Shown here: positions 41,105 through 48,902 of the stretch, piece by piece | How the letters are laid out: the number at the start of each line of letters is the position of its first letter | How positions within the stretch are numbered: the first letter of the stretch is position 1 | Assembly: GCA_022841905.1 (NCBI GenBank) | Contig: JALHQO010000002.1 | Location: forward strand, 62,001 to 126,000 | DNA: 64,000 nucleotides | Reading direction: 5' to 3' | DNA from: Hyphomonadaceae bacterium | GTDB lineage: Bacteria > Pseudomonadota > Alphaproteobacteria > Caulobacterales > Aquidulcibacteraceae | The notes under the pieces: model-generated | Databases searched by the model: none | The model's input: the letters and a program-made list of their open reading frames with translations, nothing else | Told to the model about the DNA's origin: nothing | Position numbers and translations under genes: made by a program

Positions 41105-41133
41105 CATATAATCAGTAGCGTAGTCGTGTGAAA
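41105..41133 (-). promoter_or_regulatory. Candidate promoter of the microprotein gene
   Basis: On the minus strand TTTCAC (41133-41128) and TATATG (41110-41105) are 17 bp apart, giving a predicted start about 15 bp upstream of the AAGGAG-ATG of the microprotein. Confidence 0.45.
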
Positions 41134-41284
41134 CACCGCGTGAACGGATGGCTCATATTGACAGACGCAACCTAACCTAGGGCTAACGGCTAAGCCGCGC
41201 CCAGGTTTCGGCGTTAATAAGGCGCACCGCAGCTTCCCGCAAGGCGTGTAAGACGTAAGGGTATCTTTTTGCAGCGAATCGTAG
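41134..41284. other. Non-coding stretch inside the element
   Basis: Between the microprotein promoter and the 50-residue peptide. It contains several short TAAC/CTAAGG-like repeats (CCTAACCTAGGGCTAACGGCTAAGCC around 41170-41196) but no reading frame, RNA gene or clear promoter that I can support. Confidence 0.4.
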
Positions 41285-41437
41285 ATGGCGAGCCACTATC
41301 CCCCACCAGAGGAGTATGAACGCGAGCGCCAGCGCCTAGACGTTATCCGGCCTTGGCATCGCATCGGATGGGTTTTGCTCGGCGTCCTTGGCGTCGTCGC
41401 CGTCGCGCTGACGCTCCGGGAGATCGCGGGCGGGTAG
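41285..41437 (+). CDS. 50-residue single-pass membrane peptide (candidate passenger)
   Basis: Starts MASHYPPPEEYERERQRLDV, a charged head. A hydrophobic helix follows (WVLLGVLGVVAVALTL, about residues 29-44) and the peptide ends REIAGG. A stop codon lies directly in front of the ATG at 41285, so this is the longest possible form. There is no convincing ribosome-binding site. The amphipathic head plus single helix is protein-like, and it is read in the same direction as the transposase. A 62-residue frame on the other strand overlaps it and looks less protein-like. Confidence 0.45.
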   Translation: MASHYPPPEEYERERQRLDVIRPWHRIGWVLLGVLGVVAVALTLREIAGG

Positions 41438-41632
41438 CTCGCTCTCCCGCTGGTGATGGCGAATCTCGCGGACTGCGGGAGGCAGGAACCATTCGCGGCG
41501 TGACATGGTAAAACCCCAGAACAAACAGGAGCTTAGCCCCTGTGGATAAGTTCATGGTGTGTGGATAACGCGCGTCAGGCCAGAAAAGCCGAGCGATTCC
41601 AGCGCCGTAGCCCGCTAAGCACAAGTTTCAGT
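41438..41632. other. Non-coding right end of the insertion element
   Basis: About 195 bp between the last peptide and the right terminal repeat. It contains two perfect DnaA boxes in the same orientation and no convincing gene. Confidence 0.5.
41541..41568 (-). promoter_or_regulatory. Pair of perfect DnaA boxes near the right end of the element
   Basis: TGTGGATAA at 41541-41549 and again at 41560-41568, both the reverse complement of the consensus TTATCCACA and 19 bp apart start to start. They lie 65-92 bp inside the right terminal repeat. Some transposons carry DnaA boxes at an end that affect transposition; whether these do is unknown. Confidence 0.55.
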
Positions 41633-41652
41633 TTTCAAACTGAGACAGTACC
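41633..41652 (-). repeat. Right terminal inverted repeat of the insertion element
   Basis: Exact 20-bp reverse complement of the left terminal repeat at 36908-36927. Confidence 0.95.
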
Positions 41653-41660
41653 AGGGATCC
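41653..41660 (+). repeat. Target-site duplication, right copy (AGGGATCC)
   Basis: Identical to 36900-36907 and directly adjacent to the right terminal repeat. Confidence 0.95.
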
Positions 41661-41787
41661 ATAATGTACAGACGCAGAACAAAAGCGCAACAGAAAAAGA
41701 ACTGTTGCGGGCGGGCGGTGTGGACAACGCCAAGATTACCCCCAGCATGCGCCGAAGGCTACGGGTCGAGCCGACGTGAAGCGAATT

Positions 41788-42465
41788 TTATTGCGACGAA
41801 CCGCCGAGCATTTGGCCGTCCGCGTCGGGCTGCACGGCGCGATAATCGGGCGTCGGCGGCGATGGCGCGGCGGCGTAGTACGGCGTCGGCGGCTGACGCA
41901 CCTGCATGAACGAAACGACGCGGCGCACGCCGCCAACAACGCTGGCGATTTCAGCGGCGCGTTGCAGTTCGTGTTCAGTGCGCGCGGTGCCCATCAGATA
42001 GACGTTGCCGTGAAACGTCTCGATATTGACGTTGATCGCGCGCACCGCCGGGCTCGCGGTCAAACGGGCGCGAATTTGCGCGGTGATCATTTCGTCTTGC
42101 GCACTGCGCATGACGCCCGAACGCGGGCCGACGAAGATCTCGTTGAAGACATTATCGATGGTGCCGAAGCTGCGCGCGATCGTCTCGGCGGCGGCGCGAT
42201 GTTCTGCCGTTGGCGTAGCACCTGAAAGCAAAAGATTGCCGTTGGCGACTTCGACGTCAACTTCAGCAAAGGCGACGCGGTCGGCGGCGAGCAAGCGCAG
42301 CTTGACCTGGTTCGACGCGTTAGCGTCATCGATGCCTTGGCCGATGGTGCGATCCTGCGCGGCGTAGACGCCGACGCTAGCCGCGGTGCCGATGGCAGCG
42401 GTCATGCAGCCGCTAGCAGCGCCGCAGGCGGCCAGAGCCGCGAGAGTGAGAAAAGCTGTACGCAT
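41788..42465 (-). CDS. BON-domain lipoprotein (OsmY/DolP-like)
   Basis: 225-residue predicted lipoprotein. The ATG at 42465 gives MRTAFLTLAALAACGAASGC with the lipobox LAAC at residues 11-14. Two BON domains follow: about 50-118 (QVKLRLLAADRVAFAEVDVE, NGNLLLSGATPTAEHRAAAE) and about 128-195 (ITAQIRARLTASPAVRAINV, GNVYLMGTARTEHELQRAAE). The C-terminus is Pro/Ala/Tyr-rich and disordered. BON proteins bind anionic phospholipids and support outer-membrane integrity. It is downstream of yraN on the same strand; the insertion element lies about 130 bp beyond its stop. Confidence 0.9.
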   Translation of the reverse strand: MRTAFLTLAALAACGAASGCMTAAIGTAASVGVYAAQDRTIGQGIDDANASNQVKLRLLAADRVAFAEVDVEVANGNLLLSGATPTAEHRAAAETIARSFGTIDNVFNEIFVGPRSGVMRSAQDEMITAQIRARLTASPAVRAINVNIETFHGNVYLMGTARTEHELQRAAEIASVVGGVRRVVSFMQVRQPPTPYYAAAPSPPTPDYRAVQPDADGQMLGGSSQ

Positions 42466-42500
42466 ATGGCACAGCATGGCGAACGAACGTTTCGGCCTGC

Positions 42501-42863
42501 TTAAAATCGCGGCTCGTCAAACCAAGCGGCGCGTTCATGCCTTGGCAACACACCTGAACCAACCACTACCAAGTCAAACCGGACCGGCGCGCTCGTAAGC
42601 CGCCAGCTGCCGGCAAGCGCCGTCGCAGCGTGCGCAATGCGTTGCTGCGCCGTCGGTGTGACGGCGAAGGCGCCAGCCTCATACGTGTTGCGCGCCTTCA
42701 CCTCAACGATCACCAGAACGCCGTTCTTCCAAGCCGCAATGTCGACTTCGCCGTATGGCGTGCGCAGCCGGTGCCCCAGAATGCGATAGCCTTTGCACAT
42801 CAGGAATAGCATCGCTTGCCACTCGGCAATGCGGCCGCGCCGTTCAGCGCGCGCGCGGCTCAC
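42501..42863 (-). CDS. yraN: YraN family (UPF0102) nuclease-like protein
   Basis: 120-residue protein of the UPF0102 family with a restriction-endonuclease-like core: RGRIAEWQAMLFLMCKGYRI (Glu near residue 14) and YGEVDIAAWKNGVLVIVEVK (Asp and the ExK-type EVK near 42-55). The function is not established. The start is GTG at 42863, overlapping the rsmI stop by four bases (GTGA). rsmI-yraN is a widely conserved pair. Confidence 0.92.
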   Translation of the reverse strand: MSRARAERRGRIAEWQAMLFLMCKGYRILGHRLRTPYGEVDIAAWKNGVLVIVEVKARNTYEAGAFAVTPTAQQRIAHAATALAGSWRLTSAPVRFDLVVVGSGVLPRHERAAWFDEPRF

Positions 42864-43762
42864 GCACGATCCTTCAGTTCCAATGCGCGCGCATAGGCGC
42901 GCTTGCGCGGCACGCCGAGATCGCGCGACGCTTCGCTGGCCGCATCCTTCACGCCACGCGGCAACGCTTTCAGCAAATACGCATCGAGCGCTTCGTCACT
43001 CACCTCCCCTTTCGGCAAAGGCGGGCCGACAAGCACGACGATCTCGCCTCTCGGCCCGCCAGCCTCGGCATAATGCGCGGCGAGCACATCAAGCGTATCG
43101 CGGCGCGTCTCTTCGAAGAGCTTAGTGAGCTCGCGCGCCACAGCAGCCGGGCGCGCGCCTAGCGTCTCGGCCATGTCGGCGAGCGAGTCGGCCAAGCGCG
43201 GGCCGCTTTCGTAGAAGATCAACGTTGCGTCGACATCGCCGAGTTCGGTCAGCGTCTCACGCCGGCCGCTTTGCTTAGACGGCAGAAAGCCCGCGAACAG
43301 GAAGCGGTCGCTCGGTAAGCCGGAGACGACCAGCCCCGCCAGCAGCGCCGATGCGCCGGGAATCGGAAACACGCGATGCCCCACCTCGATCACGGCGCGC
43401 GCCAGCTTGTAGCCGGGATCGGAGACAAGCGGCGTACCCGCGTCGGAGATCAGCGCCACGCGTTCGCCCGCCGCCAGCGCGCGCAATATCTCCTCGCGCG
43501 CACCTTCCGCATTGTGCTCATGATAGGCGGCGAGCTTCGGCTTCAAGCCGTACGCATCCATCAGCTTGCGGGCGACGCGCGTGTCTTCGGCGTAAACCCT
43601 ATCCACCGCGCCCAGAATATCGAGCGCGCGCAAAGTGACATCGCGCAGGTTCCCGATCGGCGTTGCGACCACATAAAGGCCCGGTTCGGGCGGTGGACTG
43701 GCGCCGCGGGCGCCGATACGGTCCGGCGCACTCATTTCAGGATCAGACGAAGGGTTATTCAT
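42860..43762 (-). CDS. rsmI: 16S rRNA 2'-O-ribose C1402 methyltransferase
   Basis: SAM-dependent methyltransferase modifying C1402 in the ribosomal decoding centre. About 300 residues. It has the tetrapyrrole-methylase-like fold with LYVVATPIGNLRDVTLRALD (about 27-46), VYAEDTRVARKLM (about 55) and ALISDAGTPLVSDPGYKLAR (about 95-115). FPIPGASALLAGLVVSGLP and the C-terminal RRGVKD-like basic region are also present. Two starts are possible: ATG 43762, which overlaps the divergent lipoprotein start in CATG, or ATG 43735, which begins nearer the conserved domain. Confidence 0.95.
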   Translation of the reverse strand: MNNPSSDPEMSAPDRIGARGASPPPEPGLYVVATPIGNLRDVTLRALDILGAVDRVYAEDTRVARKLMDAYGLKPKLAAYHEHNAEGAREEILRALAAGERVALISDAGTPLVSDPGYKLARAVIEVGHRVFPIPGASALLAGLVVSGLPSDRFLFAGFLPSKQSGRRETLTELGDVDATLIFYESGPRLADSLADMAETLGARPAAVARELTKLFEETRRDTLDVLAAHYAEAGGPRGEIVVLVGPPLPKGEVSDEALDAYLLKALPRGVKDAASEASRDLGVPRKRAYARALELKDRA

Positions 43763-45002
43763 GGCCTCCGCCAAATCATCGGGCCGGACGCGCCTCGCGC
43801 CAAGCGTGAAGACGGGAGTCGCTATCGGCTTCGCGGCTTTTATGGCCGCTTGCGCAACTGCGCCAGCGCCTGGGCCTGGTCCGGGACCTGCCCCGGGGCC
43901 CGGCCCGGTCATCCCGCCGGACGCCGGCGTCCAAAGCCGCGAAGGCGTCACCCCGCCCTTCATGCGCGGGCGCGAGATCGTGCGCGTCGGCCTACTGCTG
44001 CCCTTCTCGCTCCGCCCGCAGGATGCGGCCGCGCTCTATAACGCAGCCGAGCTGGCGTTGTTCGATCACGGCAACCAGAACACGCTTATCATTCCGCGCG
44101 ACGCTGGCGCCGACGAAGCATCCGCCGCTGCGGCGGCGCGCGCGCTGGTCAATGACGGCGCCGACATCATCATCGGCCCGGTGCTGCGCGAAGGCGTGGC
44201 TGGCGCTGCAAGCGCTGCGCGCCCCGAGCGCGTGCCGGTGATCGGCTTTTCGTCCGACACCAGCGTCGGCGGCGACGGCGTTTATCTGTTGAGCTTCCAG
44301 CTTGAAGACGAAGTCTCGCGCATCGTCTCCTACGCCGCGAGCCAGAACATTCGCACCATCGCGCTGCTCGCGCCCGCCAACGAGTATGGCCGCCGCGTCG
44401 AAGCGACGCTGCGCGCCGAGGCGGCGGAAAATGGCGTTACCATCGTTCAGTCGCAGCTTTATAATCGCACGGATGCAGATGCCGGCGCCGCCGCGACTGC
44501 GCTTGCAGCGTCGCTGCGGACTTCGCCTGCACAGGGCATTTTAATCGCCGACAATGGCGGGCCCTTGCGCTCCATCGGCGTGGCCTTGTCCCAAGGCGGC
44601 GTCAGCCAGGCAAGCACGCGTTTCATGGGCACCAGCGTGTGGGCCGGCGATGCGCAGCGCGAACCCTCGCTCGCCGGCGGCTGGTACGTGGCGCCCGATC
44701 CAAGCGCGCGCACCGATTTCGAAGGCCGCTATCAAACCATGTTCGGCCAAGCGCCGACGCGGTTGGCGAGCTTAGGATACGATGCGGTGGCGCTCGCGGC
44801 CCTACTCTCGCGCGACAGCGGCTCGCGCGGCTTCAGCCGCGGCGCGCTGGAGAACAGCGAAGGCTTCGCCGGCTCCGATGGGCTCTTCCGCTTCGGCGCC
44901 AATGGCGCAATCGAACGCGGGCTCGCCATCATCGAAGTGCGCCCGAACGAAACCCACATCCTCGAAGCCGCGCCACGCCGTTTCACGCGCAGCGGCACTT
45001 AG
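43761..45002 (+). CDS. LpoA/LppC-like penicillin-binding-protein activator lipoprotein
   Basis: 413-residue lipoprotein. The N-terminus has a hydrophobic stretch and a lipobox-like MAAC (residues about 28-31). A Gly-Pro repeat linker follows (PGPGPGPAPGPGPV, about 36-50), then a periplasmic-binding-protein-type domain: REIVRVGLLLPFSLRPQDAA, GADIIIGPVLREGVAGAASA, TIALLAPANEYGRRVEATLR and YDAVALAALLSR. This matches the LppC/LpoA family that activates peptidoglycan synthases in gammaproteobacteria; the alphaproteobacterial role is inferred. Its stop overlaps the hemW stop. Divergent from rsmI, as in many relatives. Confidence 0.87.
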   Translation: MASAKSSGRTRLAPSVKTGVAIGFAAFMAACATAPAPGPGPGPAPGPGPVIPPDAGVQSREGVTPPFMRGREIVRVGLLLPFSLRPQDAAALYNAAELALFDHGNQNTLIIPRDAGADEASAAAAARALVNDGADIIIGPVLREGVAGAASAARPERVPVIGFSSDTSVGGDGVYLLSFQLEDEVSRIVSYAASQNIRTIALLAPANEYGRRVEATLRAEAAENGVTIVQSQLYNRTDADAGAAATALAASLRTSPAQGILIADNGGPLRSIGVALSQGGVSQASTRFMGTSVWAGDAQREPSLAGGWYVAPDPSARTDFEGRYQTMFGQAPTRLASLGYDAVALAALLSRDSGSRGFSRGALENSEGFAGSDGLFRFGANGAIERGLAIIEVRPNETHILEAAPRRFTRSGT

Positions 45003-46132
45003 ACCCCAAGCTCCGCCGCGATCGTATTGGCGATCAAGCGCCCGGCCTGTGTCAGCCGGATGCGCGCGCCGTCATGGACGATGAAACCTTGCTGTTCGAG
45101 CCAAGCCACAGCTTCCGCGTTGAAAGGCCGCCCACGCAGCGCCGCGAAGCGCTCAACATCGACGCCTTCGTGCGTGCGTAGGCCCATGATCAGCAACTCA
45201 TCGGCGGCTTCTTCGCCACTCAGCCTCGCTTCCGTGATCCAGCCGACGCCGTTTTCCCGCACCGCATCGATGTAATCGGCGGGGCGACGCTGTGCTTCCA
45301 AGGCGATGCGCGCGCCATCATGCGTGACACGGCCATGCGCGCCGGGACCGACGCCAATCCAATCGCCGCTGCGCCAATAGATCAAATTGTGCCGTGCTTG
45401 CGCCGCCGGCCCGCGCGCATGGTTGGAGATTTCATACGCGGTGAAGCCCGCCGCTTCGCACACCTCTTGCGTCAGCTCGTACAAAGTCGCCGCGGCTTCT
45501 TGATCCGGCGGCGTGAGTTGTCCACGCGCGACGCGGCGCGCGAATGCTGTCTCCGCTTCGATGGTCAGCTGATAAAGCGAGACGTGCTCGACCGGCAGCT
45601 TCAGCGCTTGCTCCAACTCGGCGCGCCAAGCCTCGCCGCTCTGCCCTTCCCGCGCATAGATGAGATCGAGCGAAACGCGCTGGCCCGTCGTGGCGGCGGC
45701 TTCGATCGCACGCAGGGCGGAAGCAGAATCGTGACGGCGGCCGAGCGCTTTCAACGCCTCATCATCGAACGCTTGCGCGCCAATGGAAAAGCGATTGACG
45801 CCCGCCGCTGCTTGTTCGGCAAATAGCGCCGCATCCTCCGGGTTCGCTTCCAGCGTGATTTCACAACCGGCGGCGAGACCAAACGTACGGCGCGCACCGT
45901 CGATCAAGCGTGCAACCTCCTCGCCACGCAGCAAGGACGGCGTGCCGCCGCCCAGAAAGAGACTTTGCGCATTGCGCTGCGTGTAGCGCTCAGCGTGCGC
46001 GGCGAGATCGGCTTCGACGGCGTCGAGCAGCGGCGCATTGCTGGCGCCGCGCGCGCGATAGACGTTGAAGTCGCAATACGGACAGATGGCCGCGCAATAC
46101 GGCCAATGCACATAGATGCCGAGTTCGTTCAT
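44999..46132 (-). CDS. hemW: Radical SAM heme chaperone HemW
   Basis: 377-residue protein related to oxygen-independent coproporphyrinogen oxidase but of the HemW type, which binds heme and passes it to targets. The radical-SAM cluster motif is [20 protein letters not shown] (Cys near residues 13, 17 and 20). It lacks the extra N-terminal residues of Hem[13 protein letters not shown] and [15 protein letters not shown] are family features. It overlaps the rdgB stop by four bases (ATGA), a conserved rdgB-hemW pair, and is convergent with the lipoprotein gene. Confidence 0.93.
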   Translation of the reverse strand: MNELGIYVHWPYCAAICPYCDFNVYRARGASNAPLLDAVEADLAAHAERYTQRNAQSLFLGGGTPSLLRGEEVARLIDGARRTFGLAAGCEITLEANPEDAALFAEQAAAGVNRFSIGAQAFDDEALKALGRRHDSASALRAIEAAATTGQRVSLDLIYAREGQSGEAWRAELEQALKLPVEHVSLYQLTIEAETAFARRVARGQLTPPDQEAAATLYELTQEVCEAAGFTAYEISNHARGPAAQARHNLIYWRSGDWIGVGPGAHGRVTHDGARIALEAQRRPADYIDAVRENGVGWITEARLSGEEAADELLIMGLRTHEGVDVERFAALRGRPFNAEAVAWLEQQGFIVHDGARIRLTQAGRLIANTIAAELGV

Positions 46133-46722
46133 GCCAGAGCGGCGAGCAATTGCTCAAAGGCGCGCGCGCGATGTGTGAGCGGCAGCTTTTCCTCGTGCGT
46201 CATCTCGCCGAACGTGCGCGACTGGCCGTTTGCGAGGAAGATCGGGTCGTAGCCAAAGCCCTTCTCGCCGCGCGGCGGCCACACGATGGTCCCGCGCGCT
46301 TCACCCTCGAACACACGCGTCGCCTGCCCCGGCACAGCCAGCGCCAGCGCACAGACGAAGCGCGCCGAGAGATCGGTCGCGCCTTTCTCCGTTAGTTCGC
46401 GCCAGACGCGCTCCATGGCAGCGCGGAAATCCTTGTCCGGCCCCGCCCAACGAGCCGAATAGACGCCAGGGTCGCCGCCTAGCGCGAACACCTCCAACCC
46501 GGAATCATCCGAAAGCGCCGGCAGGCCTGACGCATTGGCGGCGGCCTCGGCCTTCAGCCGCGCATTGCCGGAAAAGGTGGTCTCCGTCTCCTCCGGCTCG
46601 GGCAGCCCCAACGCCCCGGCCGACACCGCCTCCACCCCGAGGGGGGCCAGCAGCGCGCCGATTTCACGGACTTTTCCGGAATTATGGCTCGCCACCACGA
46701 GGCGGCCGGTCAAAAGCGGCAT
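46129..46722 (-). CDS. rdgB: dITP/XTP pyrophosphatase (RdgB/HAM1 family)
   Basis: House-cleaning nucleotidase that hydrolyses non-canonical purine triphosphates. About 197 residues. It has the start [40 protein letters not shown] (about 50-70), [20 protein letters not shown] (about 72-92) and the C-terminal [20 protein letters not shown]. The ATG at 46722 is preferred, with a GTG three codons upstream also possible. The gene overlaps hemW by four bases. Confidence 0.94.
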   Translation of the reverse strand: MPLLTGRLVVASHNSGKVREIGALLAPLGVEAVSAGALGLPEPEETETTFSGNARLKAEAAANASGLPALSDDSGLEVFALGGDPGVYSARWAGPDKDFRAAMERVWRELTEKGATDLSARFVCALALAVPGQATRVFEGEARGTIVWPPRGEKGFGYDPIFLANGQSRTFGEMTHEEKLPLTHRARAFEQLLAALA

Positions 46723-46811
46723 GCGTGACACTTGTTTGACTATCCCAATGCGGGTCTATATCGTTTATCAATAAACTCCTGGCACTATGCCAGACAGAGG
46801 TCCTGTTTCTC

Positions 46812-47423
46812 ATGAAAGCGCTCGGCAAAGGCTCCATCGCGGCGATCGTCGAGGCTGGTCTCGGCATCACCCGGATTGTGCTCTGGGCCCTAATCGGGCT
46901 CTGGGCCGCAGCCTTCCTGGCTTACCTCGCTTTCGTTGGCCTAATCAGCGCGGGCGCGCTCGATCCCTCGCTCGCCGAACTCGGCAACGGCCAAAACCTG
47001 CATATCCGCATCCTCGGCAGCGACGGCGCCGCGATCGACAACGTGCAGTGGACCGACTGGCACTTGATCGTTCCGGCTTTGCTCATCGCCGGCGTCGGCA
47101 TTGGCGGCGCGCTCATCATCGTCACGCAGCTGCGCCTGATGTTTCTCAGCTTCCGCTCCGGCGAGCCGTTCCGGCGCGAGAACGCCAACCATTTGCGCGT
47201 CATCTGGATCACCATGGTGGCGATCGAACTCTCACGTTACGTGCTGATGGGGCTGACAGCCGCCCTGCTTTACCAAATACGAGATCCTTCGGTGAGCGCG
47301 ATTTCGCTTTCCCTCGATGGCGAACGACTCTCGACGTGGGGCTCGATTCTGATTCTGATCGTGCTGGCTGAGGTCTTCCGCGAAGGCGCGCGCCTCAAGG
47401 AAGAGCAGGAGCTGACGATCTGA
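46812..47423 (+). CDS. DUF2975 membrane protein
   Basis: 203-residue integral membrane protein with four hydrophobic helices (about 20-45, 83-108, 130-155 and 170-192). It has the DUF2975-type central segment FLSFRSGEPFRRENANHLRV. Proteins of this family are commonly encoded with a short XRE repressor, exactly as here: its TGA overlaps the ATG of the regulator by one base (TGATG). Function unknown. It is divergent from rdgB. Confidence 0.85.
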   Translation: MKALGKGSIAAIVEAGLGITRIVLWALIGLWAAAFLAYLAFVGLISAGALDPSLAELGNGQNLHIRILGSDGAAIDNVQWTDWHLIVPALLIAGVGIGGALIIVTQLRLMFLSFRSGEPFRRENANHLRVIWITMVAIELSRYVLMGLTAALLYQIRDPSVSAISLSLDGERLSTWGSILILIVLAEVFREGARLKEEQELTI

Positions 47424-47671
47424 TGGCGATCCGCGTCACCCTCGACCGCATCCTGCTGGAACGGCGCATGTCGCTCACCGATCTGAGCGAACGCGTCGGC
47501 GTGACGCTCGCCAACCTCTCGATCCTGAAAACCGGCAAGGCCAAGGCGATCCGGTTTTCAACGCTCAACGCACTCTGCCGCGTCCTCGAATGCCAGCCGG
47601 GCGAATTGCTGAGCTATGAGCCGAGCGAAAGCGATGTGGTTGAAGAGGCCGCCGACAAAGCGGCGGAATAG
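47423..47671 (+). CDS. Short XRE-family regulator partnered with DUF2975
   Basis: 82-residue Cro/C1-type helix-turn-helix protein: MAIRVTLDRILLERRMSLTD, then LSERVGVTLANLSILKTGKA (recognition region) and FSTLNALCRVLECQPGELLS. It resembles the YozG-like regulators found next to DUF2975 genes. Translation is probably coupled to the upstream gene. It likely regulates its own operon; this is inference from the family pattern. Confidence 0.88.
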   Translation: MAIRVTLDRILLERRMSLTDLSERVGVTLANLSILKTGKAKAIRFSTLNALCRVLECQPGELLSYEPSESDVVEEAADKAAE

Positions 47672-48133
47672 CTAGGCCGGCGCGCCGATCTCCAAGCGAA
47701 AGCCTTCGAGCTCTTCGGCCGCCAAATCCGCAGCCCAGATGTAATCGGCCTCACCGAACAGCGCGAGTTGCCGCCCGCCCGCATCGAACACGTAACCGAC
47801 ATCGACGCGGTAGGGATCGGTCATCGCCAAGCGGCGAGGGTTCGCAAGCGTCGCGTCAATCATCCAGGGCAAGTCGATATCTTCGCTCGTCCAATCGCGC
47901 GCGATGGCGGCGTAAGTTTCCGGCTCTTCGCTGCGCAGATGGCCGTACGCCGCCTCGAGCAGCGTCCCCTCCCCGATGCGAATGTCGGTCGCGGCTTCGA
48001 TGCCGATATCGATGTGAAACACGCGGCCATCGGCGAACGTGATTTCAATCGGATCGTCGCCCTCGAACGGCGCATGGCCGACGCGCGCGATGCGCGCGAT
48101 CGGGCCGGCTTCGGTAAGCGCCTCTATGCTCAC
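47672..48133 (-). CDS. Hypothetical protein, 153 residues
   Basis: Acidic, soluble protein without signal or membrane helices. Features are [20 protein letters not shown] (about residues 32-50), [20 protein letters not shown] (about 75-95) and [20 protein letters not shown] near the C-terminus. I recognise no family. The GTG start at 48133 overlaps the rph stop by four bases, so it is the second cistron after rph. Its stop abuts that of the convergent regulator. Confidence 0.7.
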   Translation of the reverse strand: MSIEALTEAGPIARIARVGHAPFEGDDPIEITFADGRVFHIDIGIEAATDIRIGEGTLLEAAYGHLRSEEPETYAAIARDWTSEDIDLPWMIDATLANPRRLAMTDPYRVDVGYVFDAGGRQLALFGEADYIWAADLAAEELEGFRLEIGAPA

Positions 48134-48843
48134 GCAACCGCCTTGCGCTGCAATTCAAACAACGCGCCGCAGCCCAGTTTCGCGAGGCGCATGAGTTCGG
48201 CGAATTCCTCATCGCTGAACGGTCGTTTCTCGCCAGTGGCCTGGATTTCGATCAAGCGGCCATCGCCGGCCATGACGAAGTTGCAGTCCACTTCGGCATT
48301 GGAATCTTCGGCATAATCGATGTCCAACACGCCGGTGCCTTCGAACACGCCGCACGAAATCGCCGCAACCTGGCCGGTCACCGGGTTTTCTTTGATCACC
48401 TTCTCTTCGACCAAATATTTGCACGCCCGCGCCAACGCTACCCAAGCGCCGGTGATCGCCGCCGTGCGGGTGCCGCCATCGGCTTGGATAACGTCGCAGT
48501 CGAGCGTGATGGTGCGGTCGCCCAACAGCTTAGTGTCCACAACCGAGCGCAGGCTGCGCCCGATCAGGCGCTGAATTTCCTGCGTGCGGCCCGACTGTTT
48601 GCCTTGCGCGGCTTCACGGCGCCCACGCGTGTGCGTGGCGCGCGGCAACATGCCGTACTCGCCCGTCACCCAGCCGCGGCCTTGGCCTTTCAGCCAACCC
48701 GGCACGCCCTGCTCCACGCTCGCGGTGCACAGCACATGCGTTTGCCCAAACTTGGCCAAGCACGAGCCCTCGGCGTAGCGAGACACAGCCGTCTCAAGCG
48801 AAATTTCGCGCAATTGATCAGCCGCGCGGCCAGTGGGGCGCAT
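48130..48843 (-). CDS. rph: Ribonuclease PH
   Basis: Phosphate-dependent 3'-5' exoribonuclease that trims tRNA 3' ends. 237 residues from the ATG at 48843 ([20 protein letters not shown]), which has a GGAG site eight bases upstream and matches the conserved family start; a longer form from 48873 lacks support. Key elements are [20 protein letters not shown] (about 60-80, phosphate-binding Arg), [20 protein letters not shown] (about 115-135) and [20 protein letters not shown] (about 180-200). It is followed by the overlapping 153-residue gene. Confidence 0.96.
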   Translation of the reverse strand: MRPTGRAADQLREISLETAVSRYAEGSCLAKFGQTHVLCTASVEQGVPGWLKGQGRGWVTGEYGMLPRATHTRGRREAAQGKQSGRTQEIQRLIGRSLRSVVDTKLLGDRTITLDCDVIQADGGTRTAAITGAWVALARACKYLVEEKVIKENPVTGQVAAISCGVFEGTGVLDIDYAEDSNAEVDCNFVMAGDGRLIEIQATGEKRPFSDEEFAELMRLAKLGCGALFELQRKAVA

Positions 48844-48902
48844 GTAAGTCTCCAAAATATGCGCGAGAGCCATGACTGATCGGGACGCGCCCGTCTAGGC
48901 GC

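Larger units (their letters stand above)
36908..41652 (+). mobile_element. 4.7-kb IS1-family (ISMhu11-like) element with passenger genes
   Basis: The element is bounded by 20-bp perfect terminal inverted repeats and an 8-bp target duplication. It contains one DDE transposase (38906-39793, plus strand) and at least eight other reading frames: 37003, 37179, 37409, 37623, 39790, 40126, 41012 and 41285. This is about five times the length of a minimal IS1-like element, so it fits the concept of a transporter IS, an IS carrying genes unrelated to transposition. The base composition inside is visibly less G+C-rich than the host, most clearly at 37.6-39.0 and 40.1-41.6 kb. It inserted 30 bp upstream of the comM remnant start. 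Family assignment rests on the transposase sequence from memory. Confidence 0.92.

Noticed and set aside
41336-41524. 62-residue minus-strand frame at the right end of the element
   Set aside because: It overlaps the 50-residue membrane peptide; its translation is charged and low-complexity with no ribosome-binding site, so the plus-strand peptide is preferred.
36888-41727. Cluster of DnaA boxes as a replication origin
   Set aside because: There is no dnaA, hemE, parAB or dense AT-rich unwinding region nearby, and two of the boxes belong to the mobile element; an origin is not supported.
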